DNA from: Pseudomonas sp. HMWF032
Lineage (GTDB): Bacteria; Pseudomonadota; Gammaproteobacteria; Pseudomonadales; Pseudomonadaceae
Direction of reading: 5' to 3'
Assembly (NCBI RefSeq): GCF_003060885.1
Contig: NZ_QAIG01000012.1
Span: 107,157 to 171,156 of the forward strand
Length of the DNA: 64,000 nucleotides
The position numbers were made by a program, and so were the translations under genes. The notes under the pieces are model-generated. The model did no database searches. It was not told the DNA's origin and saw nothing but the letters and a program-made list of their open reading frames with translations. Shown in pieces: positions 36,003 through 45,283 of the stretch; position 1 is the stretch's first letter, and each line of letters starts with the position of its first letter.

Positions 36003-37265
36003 ATGTCCGTTGCCCCTGATCTGTTGCTCAAGTCGGCGCCTGAAGTAAAGCCTCGTGCGACTGCAGCCAAAACGCCTGACAAGCCCGCCCAGCCCAGCAG
36101 TAATGAGCCTTCAAGCTTTTCTCAGGAGTACGCACGGGCGCGTCAGGCGAAAGCGTCAGAACGCAATGATAGCGTTGCAAAACCTGTGCGCGAGCGCAAA
36201 GCCGAACAAGACCCGAGTGCTGAACCGCAGCCTGCTGTTGCCGCCCCTGGGCAAAGTGCGGTTGCCGAGAGCGGCAAGTCTTTGCCGGAAGAGCCGGCTG
36301 TTGAGGGGGCTGTGCTCGACCCGTTATTGATGTTGGGGATTACCGGTGAGTTGCCGCCTGTAGCGCTGACGGAAGAGCTGCCAATAGAGACGGATTCCTT
36401 GCCGGTTGTTTCGGGTAGCTTGCTCAGTTCTGGTCCTGCCAGCATGACTGAGGCCAGTTTCGACGCCGAACTGGACGCGCTCAATCAGCTTCCTGCTGTG
36501 CGCCTGGCATTGGAAATGGGCGCCAAAGAGAATGCGGCGGCTGCTCAGGTGCAAGCACCTTTAGCGCAGGTTGATAAAGCCACGCAGAACGCAAGCCAGA
36601 GTCTTCTGGCCAGTCAGGTGGTTCAGGACGAGGTGCCCGTGGAGGAAGTGGGGCTCGAGTTGCCAGAGCTTCAGCTGGAAGCGCTCACCGGCAAGACTCT
36701 CGAAGCCTTGAAAGAGGGAACGGCGAACAACAGTTCGGATCATTTTGTCAGCAAACTTAATGCGCTGAGTCAGGCTATCGGGCAGCAGAGCCCGTTGGCG
36801 ACACGGGCACCTGTAGTTGGCCAACCCGTTTCTCTGCAGCAGAGTGGATGGAGTGAAGCGGTGGTGGACCGAGTCATGGTGATGTCCAGCCAGAACCTCA
36901 AATCAGCCGAAATTCAGCTTGACCCTGCCGAGTTAGGTCGCCTGGAGGTGCGCATCAGTGTTAACCAGGAGCAAAGTCAGGTGACGTTTGCCAGTCCGCA
37001 CGCGGGGGTCCGTGAAGCGCTGGATTCGCAGATGCATCGTTTGCGCGAAATGTTTGCCCAGCAAGGGATGAACCAGCTGGATGTAAACGTCTCTGATCAG
37101 TCACTCAATCGCGGTTGGCAGGGGCAGGACAGTGACAGCGGAAAAGGTCGTGGTAACGCTAATACAGGTATGCAGGAGGCTGATGATGCGGTCCAGTCGA
37201 GCGCTCTGGAGGTGGCCCGAGGCTCGTCAGTTACTGCCCGAGGCCTGGTGGATTACTACGCCTGA
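36003..37265 (+). CDS. fliK: Flagellar hook-length control protein FliK
   Basis: 420 residues. A long Pro/Glu/Ala-rich N-terminal ruler region followed by the conserved C-terminal domain (about 285-375): VMVMSSQNLKSAEIQLDPAELGRLEVRIS in outline, FASPHAGVREALDSQMHRLREMF. FliK measures hook length and triggers the substrate switch in FlhB. ATG at 36003 after CGGAGAG. Confidence 0.93.
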   Translation: MSVAPDLLLKSAPEVKPRATAAKTPDKPAQPSSNEPSSFSQEYARARQAKASERNDSVAKPVRERKAEQDPSAEPQPAVAAPGQSAVAESGKSLPEEPAVEGAVLDPLLMLGITGELPPVALTEELPIETDSLPVVSGSLLSSGPASMTEASFDAELDALNQLPAVRLALEMGAKENAAAAQVQAPLAQVDKATQNASQSLLASQVVQDEVPVEEVGLELPELQLEALTGKTLEALKEGTANNSSDHFVSKLNALSQAIGQQSPLATRAPVVGQPVSLQQSGWSEAVVDRVMVMSSQNLKSAEIQLDPAELGRLEVRISVNQEQSQVTFASPHAGVREALDSQMHRLREMFAQQGMNQLDVNVSDQSLNRGWQGQDSDSGKGRGNANTGMQEADDAVQSSALEVARGSSVTARGLVDYYA

Positions 37266-37390
37266 TAATCTGGCCCGGACTAAGCAGCATGCACTGTAGC
37301 GTTGTGATTTGGCGCGTCGGTGGCCACTTAGCCTTCAGTCGATCATCCTTGCTGCTGTAGTTGCTGAGCGCACTGTTCTAAACTGCATTT

Positions 37391-37429
37391 CGCCCGACGG
37401 CCATAATAGGCGTCGGGCGATTTTGTTTT
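37391..37429 (+). terminator. Rho-independent terminator after fliK
   Basis: CGCCCGACG (37391-37399), an 11-base loop, CGTCGGGCG (37411-37419), followed by ATTTTGTTTT. Confidence 0.85.
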
Positions 37430-37508
37430 GGGTGCTGATTGACCTGATGCCCTGGCCGCACGCTGTACTCGGCGAGGCTCCCCAGATTGAGCAAGTTTGC
37501 TGACAGAC

Positions 37509-37524
37509 TGGCATAACACTTGCT
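37509..37524 (+). promoter_or_regulatory. Sigma-54 promoter of fliL
   Basis: TGGCATAACACTTGCT: GG at 37510-37511 and GC at 37522-37523 with 10 bases between. Starts the fliLMNOPQR-flhB unit. Confidence 0.85.
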
Positions 37525-37574
37525 CTTAACCCTTTGAAATCGGATAAAACTCCGAACTGCGACGGATTATTGGC

Positions 37575-38105
37575 ATGGCTAAGAAAGAAGCAGCGCAAGC
37601 TCCGGCCGATGGTGAGGCGAAACCAGCGGGCAAGATGAAGTTGATCATTATCATCGCTATTGCCGTGCTCTTGGCTGTAGGGCTTTCAGCCGGAGGAACC
37701 TGGTTTTTCCTGAGCAAGAAAGATGATGGTGCGGCCGATAAAGCCAAGGAAGAGGTGGCTGCGGAGCCGGCTGCGCCTGTTAAGCAGGCAGCCATTTATG
37801 AAGAGTTGGCACCGGCCTTTGTGGTGAATTTCAACCACCAGGGGCGGGCGCGCTACATGCAGGTCAGTGTCGCTCTGATGACCCGCGACCAAGTGGCGTT
37901 GGATGCCCTCAAAGTACACATGCCAGTCCTGCGCAATCGTTTGGTGATGCTGTTCTCCAGTCAGGATTTTGCTTCGCTGATCAGCCCGGTTGGCAAGGAA
38001 ATGCTGCGTCAGCAGGCCACTGCCAGCGTACAGGAGCTGGCCGAAAAAGAGGTCGGTAAGGTAACGGTGGAGCAAGTGCTGTTCACCAACCTCGTATTGC
38101 AGTAA
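37575..38105 (+). CDS. fliL: Flagellar basal body protein FliL
   Basis: 176 residues: short cytoplasmic tail, one membrane helix (about 22-42), periplasmic domain with FVVNFNHQGRARYMQVSVALMTRD. FliL surrounds the stator and increases torque. First gene of its operon. Confidence 0.95.
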   Translation: MAKKEAAQAPADGEAKPAGKMKLIIIIAIAVLLAVGLSAGGTWFFLSKKDDGAADKAKEEVAAEPAAPVKQAAIYEELAPAFVVNFNHQGRARYMQVSVALMTRDQVALDALKVHMPVLRNRLVMLFSSQDFASLISPVGKEMLRQQATASVQELAEKEVGKVTVEQVLFTNLVLQ

Positions 38106-38118
38106 TCAGGAGCCGTAT

Positions 38119-39090
38119 ATGGCAGTGCAAGACCTACTTTCCCAGGATGAGATTGATGCCCTGCTGCACGGCGTCGATGATGGCCTGGTAGAGACCGAGG
38201 ACGAGGCCGAGCCGGGGAGTGTCAAGCAGTATGACTTGACCAGCCAGGACCGGATTGTCCGTGGGCGCATGCCGACGCTGGAAATGATTAACGAGCGTTT
38301 TGCCCGTTACACCCGTATCAGTATGTTTAACTTGCTGCGCCGCTCCGCAGACGTGGCGGTGGGCGGTGTACAGGTGATGAAGTTCGGTGAATACGTCCAT
38401 TCGCTGTACGTGCCGACCAGCCTCAACCTGGTGAAGATGAAGCCGTTGCGTGGCACCGGGCTGTTCATCCTGGATGCCAAACTGGTGTTCAAGTTGGTGG
38501 ACAACTTCTTTGGCGGTGATGGCCGTCACGCCAAGATCGAAGGGCGTGAGTTCACTCCAACCGAACTGCGCGTGGTGCGCATGGTGCTGGATCAGGCGTT
38601 TATCGATCTCAAGGAAGCCTGGCATGCGGTGATGGATATCAACTTCGAGTACGTCAACTCAGAAGTGAACCCAGCCCTGGCCAACATCGTCAGCCCCAGT
38701 GAAGTGATTGTGGTGTCGACTTTCCACATCGAACTGGATGGTGGTGGCGGCGACCTGCACATCACCATGCCGTATTCGATGATCGAGCCGATCCGCGAGA
38801 TGCTCGACGCCGGCTTCCAGTCCGATGTCGACGACCAGGATGAGCGCTGGATCAAAGCGCTGCGTGAAGACATTCTGGGCGTCAGCGTGCCTCTGGGGGC
38901 AACTGTCGCCCGTCGCCAGCTCAAACTGCGTGACATCCTGCATATGCAGCCAGGTGACGTGATTCCGGTCGAACTGCCGGAAAACGTGGTGTTGTGTGCC
39001 AATGGCGTGCCGGCGTTCAAGGTCAAGCTGGGTGCGCACAAAGGCAATCTGGCGTTGCAGGTGCTTGAACCGATTGAGCGCCAGCGCTAA
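38119..39090 (+). CDS. fliM: Flagellar motor switch protein FliM
   Basis: 323 residues. The N-terminal CheY-P-binding peptide LSQDEIDALL is at 5-14, the middle domain is CheC-like, and the C-terminal SpoA domain (about 240-320) ends the protein. Together with FliG and FliN it forms the switch ring. Confidence 0.97.
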   Translation: MAVQDLLSQDEIDALLHGVDDGLVETEDEAEPGSVKQYDLTSQDRIVRGRMPTLEMINERFARYTRISMFNLLRRSADVAVGGVQVMKFGEYVHSLYVPTSLNLVKMKPLRGTGLFILDAKLVFKLVDNFFGGDGRHAKIEGREFTPTELRVVRMVLDQAFIDLKEAWHAVMDINFEYVNSEVNPALANIVSPSEVIVVSTFHIELDGGGGDLHITMPYSMIEPIREMLDAGFQSDVDDQDERWIKALREDILGVSVPLGATVARRQLKLRDILHMQPGDVIPVELPENVVLCANGVPAFKVKLGAHKGNLALQVLEPIERQR

Positions 39091-39127
39091 CCGTTAAACC
39101 CCATTCAACGCCAGCCGAGGAAAAACG

Positions 39128-39604
39128 ATGGCAGACGAAAACGAAAACGAAAACGAAGCCACTTCCCCCGAGGAACAGGCGCTTGCCGATGAGTGGGCGG
39201 CGGCATTGTCCGAGGCAGGCGACGCCGGCCAGGATGATATCGATGCCATGCTTGCCGCCAGTGATCCGGTGCCAGCGGCCCCACGTGCGCCGATGGAGGA
39301 GTTCAACAGCGCGCCCAAGGTGAACCTGCCGGTGAACATGGACGGCCCGAACCTGGATGTGATCCTGGATATTCCGGTGTCGATTTCCATGGAAGTGGGT
39401 AATACCGATATCACCATCCGCAACCTGCTGCAGCTTAACCAGGGGTCGGTGATCGAACTGGATCGTCTGGCAGGTGAACCGCTGGATGTTCTGGTCAATG
39501 GCACCCTGATCGCCCATGGCGAGGTGGTGGTGGTGAACGAGAAGTTTGGTATCCGCCTGACTGATGTGATCAGTCCCAGCGAACGCATCAAGAAGCTGCG
39601 TTGA
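39128..39604 (+). CDS. fliN: Flagellar motor switch protein FliN
   Basis: 158 residues. An acidic N-terminal extension (repeated ENENENE, EEQALADEWAAAL) and a C-terminal SpoA domain (about 75-155, LDVILDIPVSISMEVGNTDITIRNLL in outline). The GAA/AAC-rich DNA at 39131-39155 is a short simple repeat that could slip. Part of the C-ring. Confidence 0.96.
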   Translation: MADENENENEATSPEEQALADEWAAALSEAGDAGQDDIDAMLAASDPVPAAPRAPMEEFNSAPKVNLPVNMDGPNLDVILDIPVSISMEVGNTDITIRNLLQLNQGSVIELDRLAGEPLDVLVNGTLIAHGEVVVVNEKFGIRLTDVISPSERIKKLR

Positions 39605-39606
39605 TC

Positions 39607-40038
39607 ATGCGTAAAGCTCTCTTCCTCTGCTTGCTTGCACCATCAGTGGTGTTTGCAGCCGAACCCGTGACTCAAACCACCGCACCGCTCGTTGGTAGCA
39701 GTATGGGCGGGCAGGTGGTGCAGCTGCTGCTGGGGCTGTTACTGGTCATCGGACTGATTTTTCTGCTGGCCTGGGTCATGCGTCGGGTTCAGCAGATCGT
39801 GCCACGTGGCGGGCAAGTGATCAGCGTGCTGGCTACTCAGCCGCTTGGGCCGCGTGATCGCTTGGTGCTGGTGCAGGTGGGAGGCGAGCAGGTGCTGCTG
39901 GGGCTGACGCCAGGCACCATCACGGCCTTGCATGTGTTGAAAGAGCCTGTGCATTTGCCTGATGCGCAGCCGGCCTCGACCGAATTTGCCCAGCGCCTGA
40001 TGGAGCTGTTGGGCAAGGATCAGAAGGACAAGTCTTGA
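39607..40038 (+). CDS. fliO: Flagellar biosynthesis protein FliO
   Basis: 143 residues. A signal-like N-terminus, one membrane helix (about 37-58, [22 protein letters not shown]) and a cytoplasmic domain with [23 protein letters not shown]. FliO assists assembly of the FliPQR gate. The ATG at 39607 lies 2 bases after the fliN stop; a TTG at 39601 overlaps that stop and is the alternative. Confidence 0.93.
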   Translation: MRKALFLCLLAPSVVFAAEPVTQTTAPLVGSSMGGQVVQLLLGLLLVIGLIFLLAWVMRRVQQIVPRGGQVISVLATQPLGPRDRLVLVQVGGEQVLLGLTPGTITALHVLKEPVHLPDAQPASTEFAQRLMELLGKDQKDKS

Positions 40039-40823
40039 TGCTGCGTTTGTTGCTGGTGTTGCTGTTCAGCCTGGGGGCATCGTTGGCGTTCGCAGCTGAT
40101 CCGCCGGCTGTCAGCACGTTGATTCAATCGGGCAGTAATCCGCTGTCGATTCCGGCCATTACCCTGAGCACTGATACTGAGGGGCAACAGGAGTACTCCG
40201 TCAGCCTGCAGATCCTGCTGATCATGACGGCGCTGAGTTTCATTCCTGCGTTCCTCATGCTGATGACCAGCTTTACCCGAATCATCATCGTCTTCTCAAT
40301 TCTGCGCCAGGCTCTGGGTCTGCAGCAGACCCCGTCGAATCAGATTCTGGTGGGGTTGGCGCTGTTTTTGACCATGTTCATCATGGCGCCGGTGTTTGAT
40401 CAGATTAACCGCGATGCTTTGCAACCCTACCTGAACGAGCAACTACCCGCACAAGAAGCGATCCTCAAGGCGGAAGTGCCGATCAAGAATTTCATGCTGG
40501 CGCAGACCCGCGAGAGCGACCTGGAGCTGTTCGTGCGGCTGTCCAAACGTACCGATATCGCCAGCCCGGAAGCGACACCGTTGACCATTCTGATTCCGGC
40601 GTTTGTGACTTCGGAGCTGAAAACTGCTTTCCAGATCGGTTTCATGATTTTTATCCCATTCCTGATCATCGACATGGTGGTGGCCAGTATTCTGATGGCA
40701 ATGGGCATGATGATGCTGTCGCCGCTGATCATTTCGTTGCCCTTCAAGATCATGCTGTTTGTGCTGATTGATGGCTGGGCGTTGATCATGGGCACCCTGG
40801 CCGCCAGCTTCGGAGGGACATAG
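40038..40823 (+). CDS. fliP: Flagellar export gate protein FliP
   Basis: 261 residues: a cleavable signal peptide, then four membrane helices with the FliP hallmarks [28 protein letters not shown] in outline, [16 protein letters not shown], and [25 protein letters not shown]. FliP5FliQ4FliR1 is the export channel. ATG at 40038 shares bases with the fliO stop (TGATG). Confidence 0.96.
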   Translation: MLRLLLVLLFSLGASLAFAADPPAVSTLIQSGSNPLSIPAITLSTDTEGQQEYSVSLQILLIMTALSFIPAFLMLMTSFTRIIIVFSILRQALGLQQTPSNQILVGLALFLTMFIMAPVFDQINRDALQPYLNEQLPAQEAILKAEVPIKNFMLAQTRESDLELFVRLSKRTDIASPEATPLTILIPAFVTSELKTAFQIGFMIFIPFLIIDMVVASILMAMGMMMLSPLIISLPFKIMLFVLIDGWALIMGTLAASFGGT

Positions 40824-40825
40824 CC

Positions 40826-41095
40826 ATGACCCCTGAAGTGGCTGTTGATCTGGTGCGTGATGCTTTATGGCTGACAGCCATGATTGTCGGCATTCTGGTG
40901 GTACCCAGTCTGATTGTTGGTTTGCTGGTGGCGATGTTTCAGGCGGCCACTCAAATCAACGAACAGACCTTGAGTTTTCTGCCGAGGCTGTTGGTCATTC
41001 TGTTGGTGCTGATTTTTGCCGGTCCCTGGCTGGTGCGTGAGCTGATGGAGTACACCGAGAATCTGATCATGAACATCCCGATGTTGATCGGCTGA
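40826..41095 (+). CDS. fliQ: Flagellar export gate protein FliQ
   Basis: 89 residues with two membrane helices (about 14-40 and 53-76) and the core ATQINEQTLSF. It is a four-copy subunit of the export channel. 2 bases from fliP and 1 base from fliR. Confidence 0.96.
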   Translation: MTPEVAVDLVRDALWLTAMIVGILVVPSLIVGLLVAMFQAATQINEQTLSFLPRLLVILLVLIFAGPWLVRELMEYTENLIMNIPMLIG

Positions 41096-41096
41096 C

Positions 41097-41873
41097 ATGC
41101 TCGAATTAAGCAACGAGCAGATCGGGGCATGGGTCGGTAGCTTCTTGCTGCCACTGTTTCGTATCGCGGCGCTGCTGATGTTTATGCCAATTATCGGTAC
41201 TCAGTTGGTTACTGCCAGGGTTCGTCTCTACCTGGCCTTGGCCATCTGTCTGGTGATCATGCCGACACTGCCGCCGATGCCGGTAGTGGATGCGATCAAT
41301 CTGCAAGCCTTTATCTGGATTGCCCAGGAAATTCTGATTGGCATGATGCTGGGCTTTGTCCTGCAGTTGTTCTTTCAGGTATTCGTGATTGCCGGGCAGA
41401 TTGTGGCGATCCAGATGGGGCTTGGTTTTGCCTCGATGATTGATCCTGCCAACGGGATTTCGGTGCCGGTGATCGGCCAGGTGTTCATGATTCTGGTGAC
41501 CCTGTTGTTTCTTGCCATGAATGGTCATCTGGTGGTCTTCGAGGTGCTCACCGAGAGTTTCTTCACCTTGCCTGTCGGGGGTGGTTTTCTGGTGGAAAAC
41601 TATTGGGAGATTGCCCACAAGCTGAGCTGGGTACTGGGCGCTGCGCTGCTGCTTGTGCTCCCTGCAATTACCGCGCTGCTGGTGGTCAATCTGGCGTTCG
41701 GGGTCATGACCCGCGCGGCACCGCAGCTGAATATCTTCTCCATCGGTTTTCCGCTCACGTTGGTACTCGGCATGGTAATCGTCTGGATTGGCATGGCCGA
41801 TATCCTTGCGCAGTACCAGGTATTTGCCACTGAAGCCTTACAGTTTCTCCGGGAAATGGCGGGGGCGCGTTAA
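41097..41873 (+). CDS. fliR: Flagellar export gate protein FliR
   Basis: 258 residues, six or more membrane helices with the FliR pattern RIAALLMFMPIIG, AQEILIGMMLGFVLQL, GLGFASMIDPANG. A single copy closes the FliPQR assembly. Followed directly by flhB. Confidence 0.96.
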   Translation: MLELSNEQIGAWVGSFLLPLFRIAALLMFMPIIGTQLVTARVRLYLALAICLVIMPTLPPMPVVDAINLQAFIWIAQEILIGMMLGFVLQLFFQVFVIAGQIVAIQMGLGFASMIDPANGISVPVIGQVFMILVTLLFLAMNGHLVVFEVLTESFFTLPVGGGFLVENYWEIAHKLSWVLGAALLLVLPAITALLVVNLAFGVMTRAAPQLNIFSIGFPLTLVLGMVIVWIGMADILAQYQVFATEALQFLREMAGAR

Positions 41874-43010
41874 GTGGCGGAGTCCGAGAGTGGTGCTGAC
41901 AAAAGTGAGGAACCCACGGAGAAACGCCTGCGCGAATCCCGTGAAAAAGGTCAGATTGCCCGCTCCAGAGAACTCAATACCTTGGCTGTGACACTGGCGG
42001 GCTTCGGCGGCCTGCTGGCATTCGGCGCCAGCATGGGCAACGCGATGCTGGACATCATGCGCGGCAATTTCTCGTTGTCACGGGATGTCGTCATGGACGA
42101 GCGCAGTATGGCGCTATGGTTGGCTGCGTCTGGTCAGCTAGCCCTGGAAGCCTTGTTTCCGCTGTTTATGTTGCTGTTGATCGTGTCAATTGTGGGCCCC
42201 ATCTCACTGGGTGGTTGGCTGTTTTCCGCGGAGGCGATGGCCCCCAAACTTAGTCGCATGAACCCCTTGTCGGGGCTCAAGCGTATGTTCTCCACTGATG
42301 CGCTGGTGGAATTGCTCAAGGCCTTGGCCAAGTTCACGCTCATCCTGCTGGTGGGTATTGCGGTGTTGGCTGCTTGGCAGGACGACCTGTTGGCGATTGT
42401 TCATGAACCGATTGAGGCGGCCATTTTACACTCGGCCACGGTGGTGGGCTGGAGTGCTTTGTGGATGTCCTGTGGGTTGATTCTGATTGCTGCGGTGGAT
42501 GTGCCGTTTCAGCTCTGGAGTAACAAGCAGAAGCTGATGATGACCAAGCAGGAGGTCATTGATGAGTACAAAGACAGCGAGGGCAAGCCCGAGGTCAAAC
42601 AGCGGATTCGGCAGTTGCAGCGTGAGATGGCTGAGCGGCGCATGATGCAGGCGGTACCCGACGCTGATGTGGTGATTACCAACCCGACGCACTTTGCCGT
42701 GGCCCTGAAGTACGATCCGGCCAAAGGCAGTGCGCCGGTTCTGCTGGCCAAGGGCGGTGATTTTACGGCGTTGAAAATTCGCGAAATTGCCAATGAGCAC
42801 AAGGTCATGGTGCTGGAGTCGCCTGCGTTGGCGCGCGCCGTGTTCTATTCCACCGAGCTGGATCAGGAAATTCCGGCAGGCCTGTACCTGGCCATTGCCC
42901 AGGTGCTCGCCTACGTCTATCAGCTGCGTCAGCACCAGGCAGGCAAGGGCAAACGCCCGGCGCCGTTGCCGGAGCTACCGATCCCTCCGGATTTACGCCG
43001 CGACGAGTAA
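41874..43010 (+). CDS. flhB: Flagellar export switch protein FlhB
   Basis: 378 residues: N-terminal EEPTEKRLRESREKGQIARSRE in outline, four membrane helices, and a cytoplasmic domain with the self-cleavage motif NPTH (270-273). Cleavage there switches export from hook to filament subunits. GTG start immediately after the fliR stop. A separate FlhB C-domain-like gene occurs at 57342-57668. Confidence 0.97.
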   Translation: MAESESGADKSEEPTEKRLRESREKGQIARSRELNTLAVTLAGFGGLLAFGASMGNAMLDIMRGNFSLSRDVVMDERSMALWLAASGQLALEALFPLFMLLLIVSIVGPISLGGWLFSAEAMAPKLSRMNPLSGLKRMFSTDALVELLKALAKFTLILLVGIAVLAAWQDDLLAIVHEPIEAAILHSATVVGWSALWMSCGLILIAAVDVPFQLWSNKQKLMMTKQEVIDEYKDSEGKPEVKQRIRQLQREMAERRMMQAVPDADVVITNPTHFAVALKYDPAKGSAPVLLAKGGDFTALKIREIANEHKVMVLESPALARAVFYSTELDQEIPAGLYLAIAQVLAYVYQLRQHQAGKGKRPAPLPELPIPPDLRRDE

Positions 43011-43064
43011 TAGCGTCTGCTGTTGCTGCGAGTCCGTGCCTGTTTTGCTGCGGTACGGGGAAGT

Positions 43065-43080
43065 TGGACAGCTTCTTGCA
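43065..43080 (+). promoter_or_regulatory. Sigma-54 promoter of flhA
   Basis: TGGACAGCTTCTTGCA: GG (43066-43067) and GC (43078-43079) with 10 bases between, 59 bases before the flhA start. Confidence 0.75.
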
Positions 43081-43138
43081 AAACCCTCCTCAAAGGCGCG
43101 CATAGCGTCAAAAGATTGAATGGTCTTGGGGTAGTGGT

Positions 43139-45268
43139 GTGGCAATAGATCGCTCGCAAATGATCGGTGATGTTCGCAGCAACCTGGCAGGGTTGAAACA
43201 GGGCAACCTGGGTATTCCTCTGCTGTTGCTGGTCATGCTCAGCATGGTCATGTTGCCGATTCCGCCGTTTCTCCTCGATGTGCTGTTCACCTTCAGCATT
43301 GCGCTGTCGATTGTGGTGTTGTTGGTCAGTATTTATGCTTTGCGTCCTCTGGACTTCGCCGTGTTTCCCACGGTGTTGCTGGCGGCCACGCTGTTGCGTT
43401 TGGCACTCAACGTCGCGTCTACACGGGTGGTGTTGATGCATGGTCACGAGGGCCATGCTGCTGCCGGGCAGGTGATCCAGGCCTTTGGTGAGGTGCTGAT
43501 CGGTGGCAACTATGTGGTCGGTATTGTGCTGTTTGCCATTCTGATGATCATCAACTTCGTCGTGGTCACCAAAGGTGCCGGACGGATCTCGGAAGTCAGC
43601 GCCCGTTTTACCCTCGATGCCATGCCAGGCAAGCAGATGGCGATTGATGCCGACCTCAACGCTGGCTTGATTGATCAGGCTGAGGCCAAGAAGCGCCGCT
43701 CGGAAGTGTCTCAAGAAGCCGACTTCTACGGTTCGATGGACGGTGCCAGCAAATTTGTCCGCGGCGATGCCATCGCCGGCCTGTTGATTCTGTTCATCAA
43801 CCTCATCGGTGGTATTGCCATCGGTGTTTTGCAACATGGTCTGCCGTTCGCTGAGGCCGGCAAAATCTACACCTTGTTGACCATTGGTGATGGTCTGGTG
43901 GCGCAGATCCCTTCGCTGTTGTTATCAACGGCCGCTGCCATCATGGTCACGCGTGTGTCCAGTTCTGAGGACATGGGGGCGCAGGTCAACCGGCAGATGT
44001 TCGCCTCGCCACGGGCACTGGCCGTGACTGCCATCATTATGATCATCATGGGCATGGTGCCCGGCATGCCGCACTTCTTCTTCATCGGCCTTGGCTTGAT
44101 TGCAGCAGGGGCTGCCTACTGGATTGCCAACAAGCAGCGTGTGGTCAAAGAAGAAGAGGTGAAGGAAGTGCAGCGTCAGCAGGAGTTGCTGCCGACGCAG
44201 AAAGCTCAGGAAGTCAAAGAGCTGGGCTGGGATGATGTAACGCCGGTCGACATGGTGGGGCTGGAAGTGGGTTATCGGCTGATTCCGCTGGTTGACCGTA
44301 ACCAGGGTGGCCAGCTGCTGGCGCGGATCAAGGGCGTGCGCAAGAAGCTCTCCCAGGAAATGGGTTTTCTCATGCCCTCGGTGCACATTCGCGACAACCT
44401 GGATTTGCAGCCCAACGCCTACCGGTTGACGCTCATGGGCGTGAGTGTGGCCGAGGCCGAGGTGTATCCGGACCGTGAGCTGGCAATCAACCCCGGTCAG
44501 GTATTCGGCCCACTCAATGGTATCGCCGCCAAGGACCCGGCATTTGGCCTGGAAGCGGTGTGGATCGACCCCAGCCAACGAGATCAGGCGCAGTCTCTCG
44601 GCTACACCGTGGTGGACGCCAGCACAGTTGTTGCCACTCACCTCAATCAAATGCTGCACAAGCACGCTCACGAACTGCTCGGGCACGAGGAAGTGCAGCA
44701 ACTGATGCAGTTGCTGGCCAAGACCTCGCCTAAATTGGCTGAGGAACTGGTGCCGGGAATGATTTCCCTGTCGACCTTACTCAAGGTGCTGCAGGTTCTG
44801 TTGCAGGAACAGGTACCGGTACGTGATATCCGGACCATTGCTGAGGCCATCGCCAACGTGGCCGTGAAGAGTCAAGATCCCGCCGCGATGGTGGCTGCCG
44901 TGCGTGTGTCACTGTCTCGCGCAATTGTGCAAAGCATTGTGGGACTAGAGCTGGAACTGCCTGTCATCACCTTGGAACCCAGGTTGGAACAGATATTGCT
45001 CAATAGTATTCAGAAAGCCGGTCAAGGCTCTGAGGATGGCATTCTTCTAGAGCCAGGCATGGCCGAGAAGCTGCAACGTTCCCTAGTGGAAGCAGCGCAG
45101 CGCCAGGAAATGCTTGGCAAACCAGTGATTCTGCTGGTTGCCGGCCCGGTCCGGGCGATGCTCTCGCGATTCGCGCGGCTGGCGGTTCCGAGTATCCATG
45201 TACTGGCATACCAGGAAATTCCGGACAACAAGCAGGTCACCATCGTTGCGACGGTGGGGCAGAACTAA
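43139..45268 (+). CDS. flhA: Flagellar export protein FlhA
   Basis: 709 residues, standard size: about eight membrane helices in the first 330 residues (FHIPEP-like core PLDFAVFPTVLLAATLLRLALNVASTR) and a cytoplasmic nonameric ring domain. It docks chaperone-substrate complexes and uses the proton motive force. GTG start at 43139. Confidence 0.97.
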   Translation: MAIDRSQMIGDVRSNLAGLKQGNLGIPLLLLVMLSMVMLPIPPFLLDVLFTFSIALSIVVLLVSIYALRPLDFAVFPTVLLAATLLRLALNVASTRVVLMHGHEGHAAAGQVIQAFGEVLIGGNYVVGIVLFAILMIINFVVVTKGAGRISEVSARFTLDAMPGKQMAIDADLNAGLIDQAEAKKRRSEVSQEADFYGSMDGASKFVRGDAIAGLLILFINLIGGIAIGVLQHGLPFAEAGKIYTLLTIGDGLVAQIPSLLLSTAAAIMVTRVSSSEDMGAQVNRQMFASPRALAVTAIIMIIMGMVPGMPHFFFIGLGLIAAGAAYWIANKQRVVKEEEVKEVQRQQELLPTQKAQEVKELGWDDVTPVDMVGLEVGYRLIPLVDRNQGGQLLARIKGVRKKLSQEMGFLMPSVHIRDNLDLQPNAYRLTLMGVSVAEAEVYPDRELAINPGQVFGPLNGIAAKDPAFGLEAVWIDPSQRDQAQSLGYTVVDASTVVATHLNQMLHKHAHELLGHEEVQQLMQLLAKTSPKLAEELVPGMISLSTLLKVLQVLLQEQVPVRDIRTIAEAIANVAVKSQDPAAMVAAVRVSLSRAIVQSIVGLELELPVITLEPRLEQILLNSIQKAGQGSEDGILLEPGMAEKLQRSLVEAAQRQEMLGKPVILLVAGPVRAMLSRFARLAVPSIHVLAYQEIPDNKQVTIVATVGQN

Positions 45269-45283
45269 CCGAGGTCACAGGCC

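Larger units (their letters stand above)
37266..37574. other. fliK-fliL intergenic region
   Basis: Non-coding, 309 bases. Contains a terminator (37391-37429) and then a sigma-54 promoter (37509-37524) for the next operon; nothing else of note. Confidence 0.7.
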
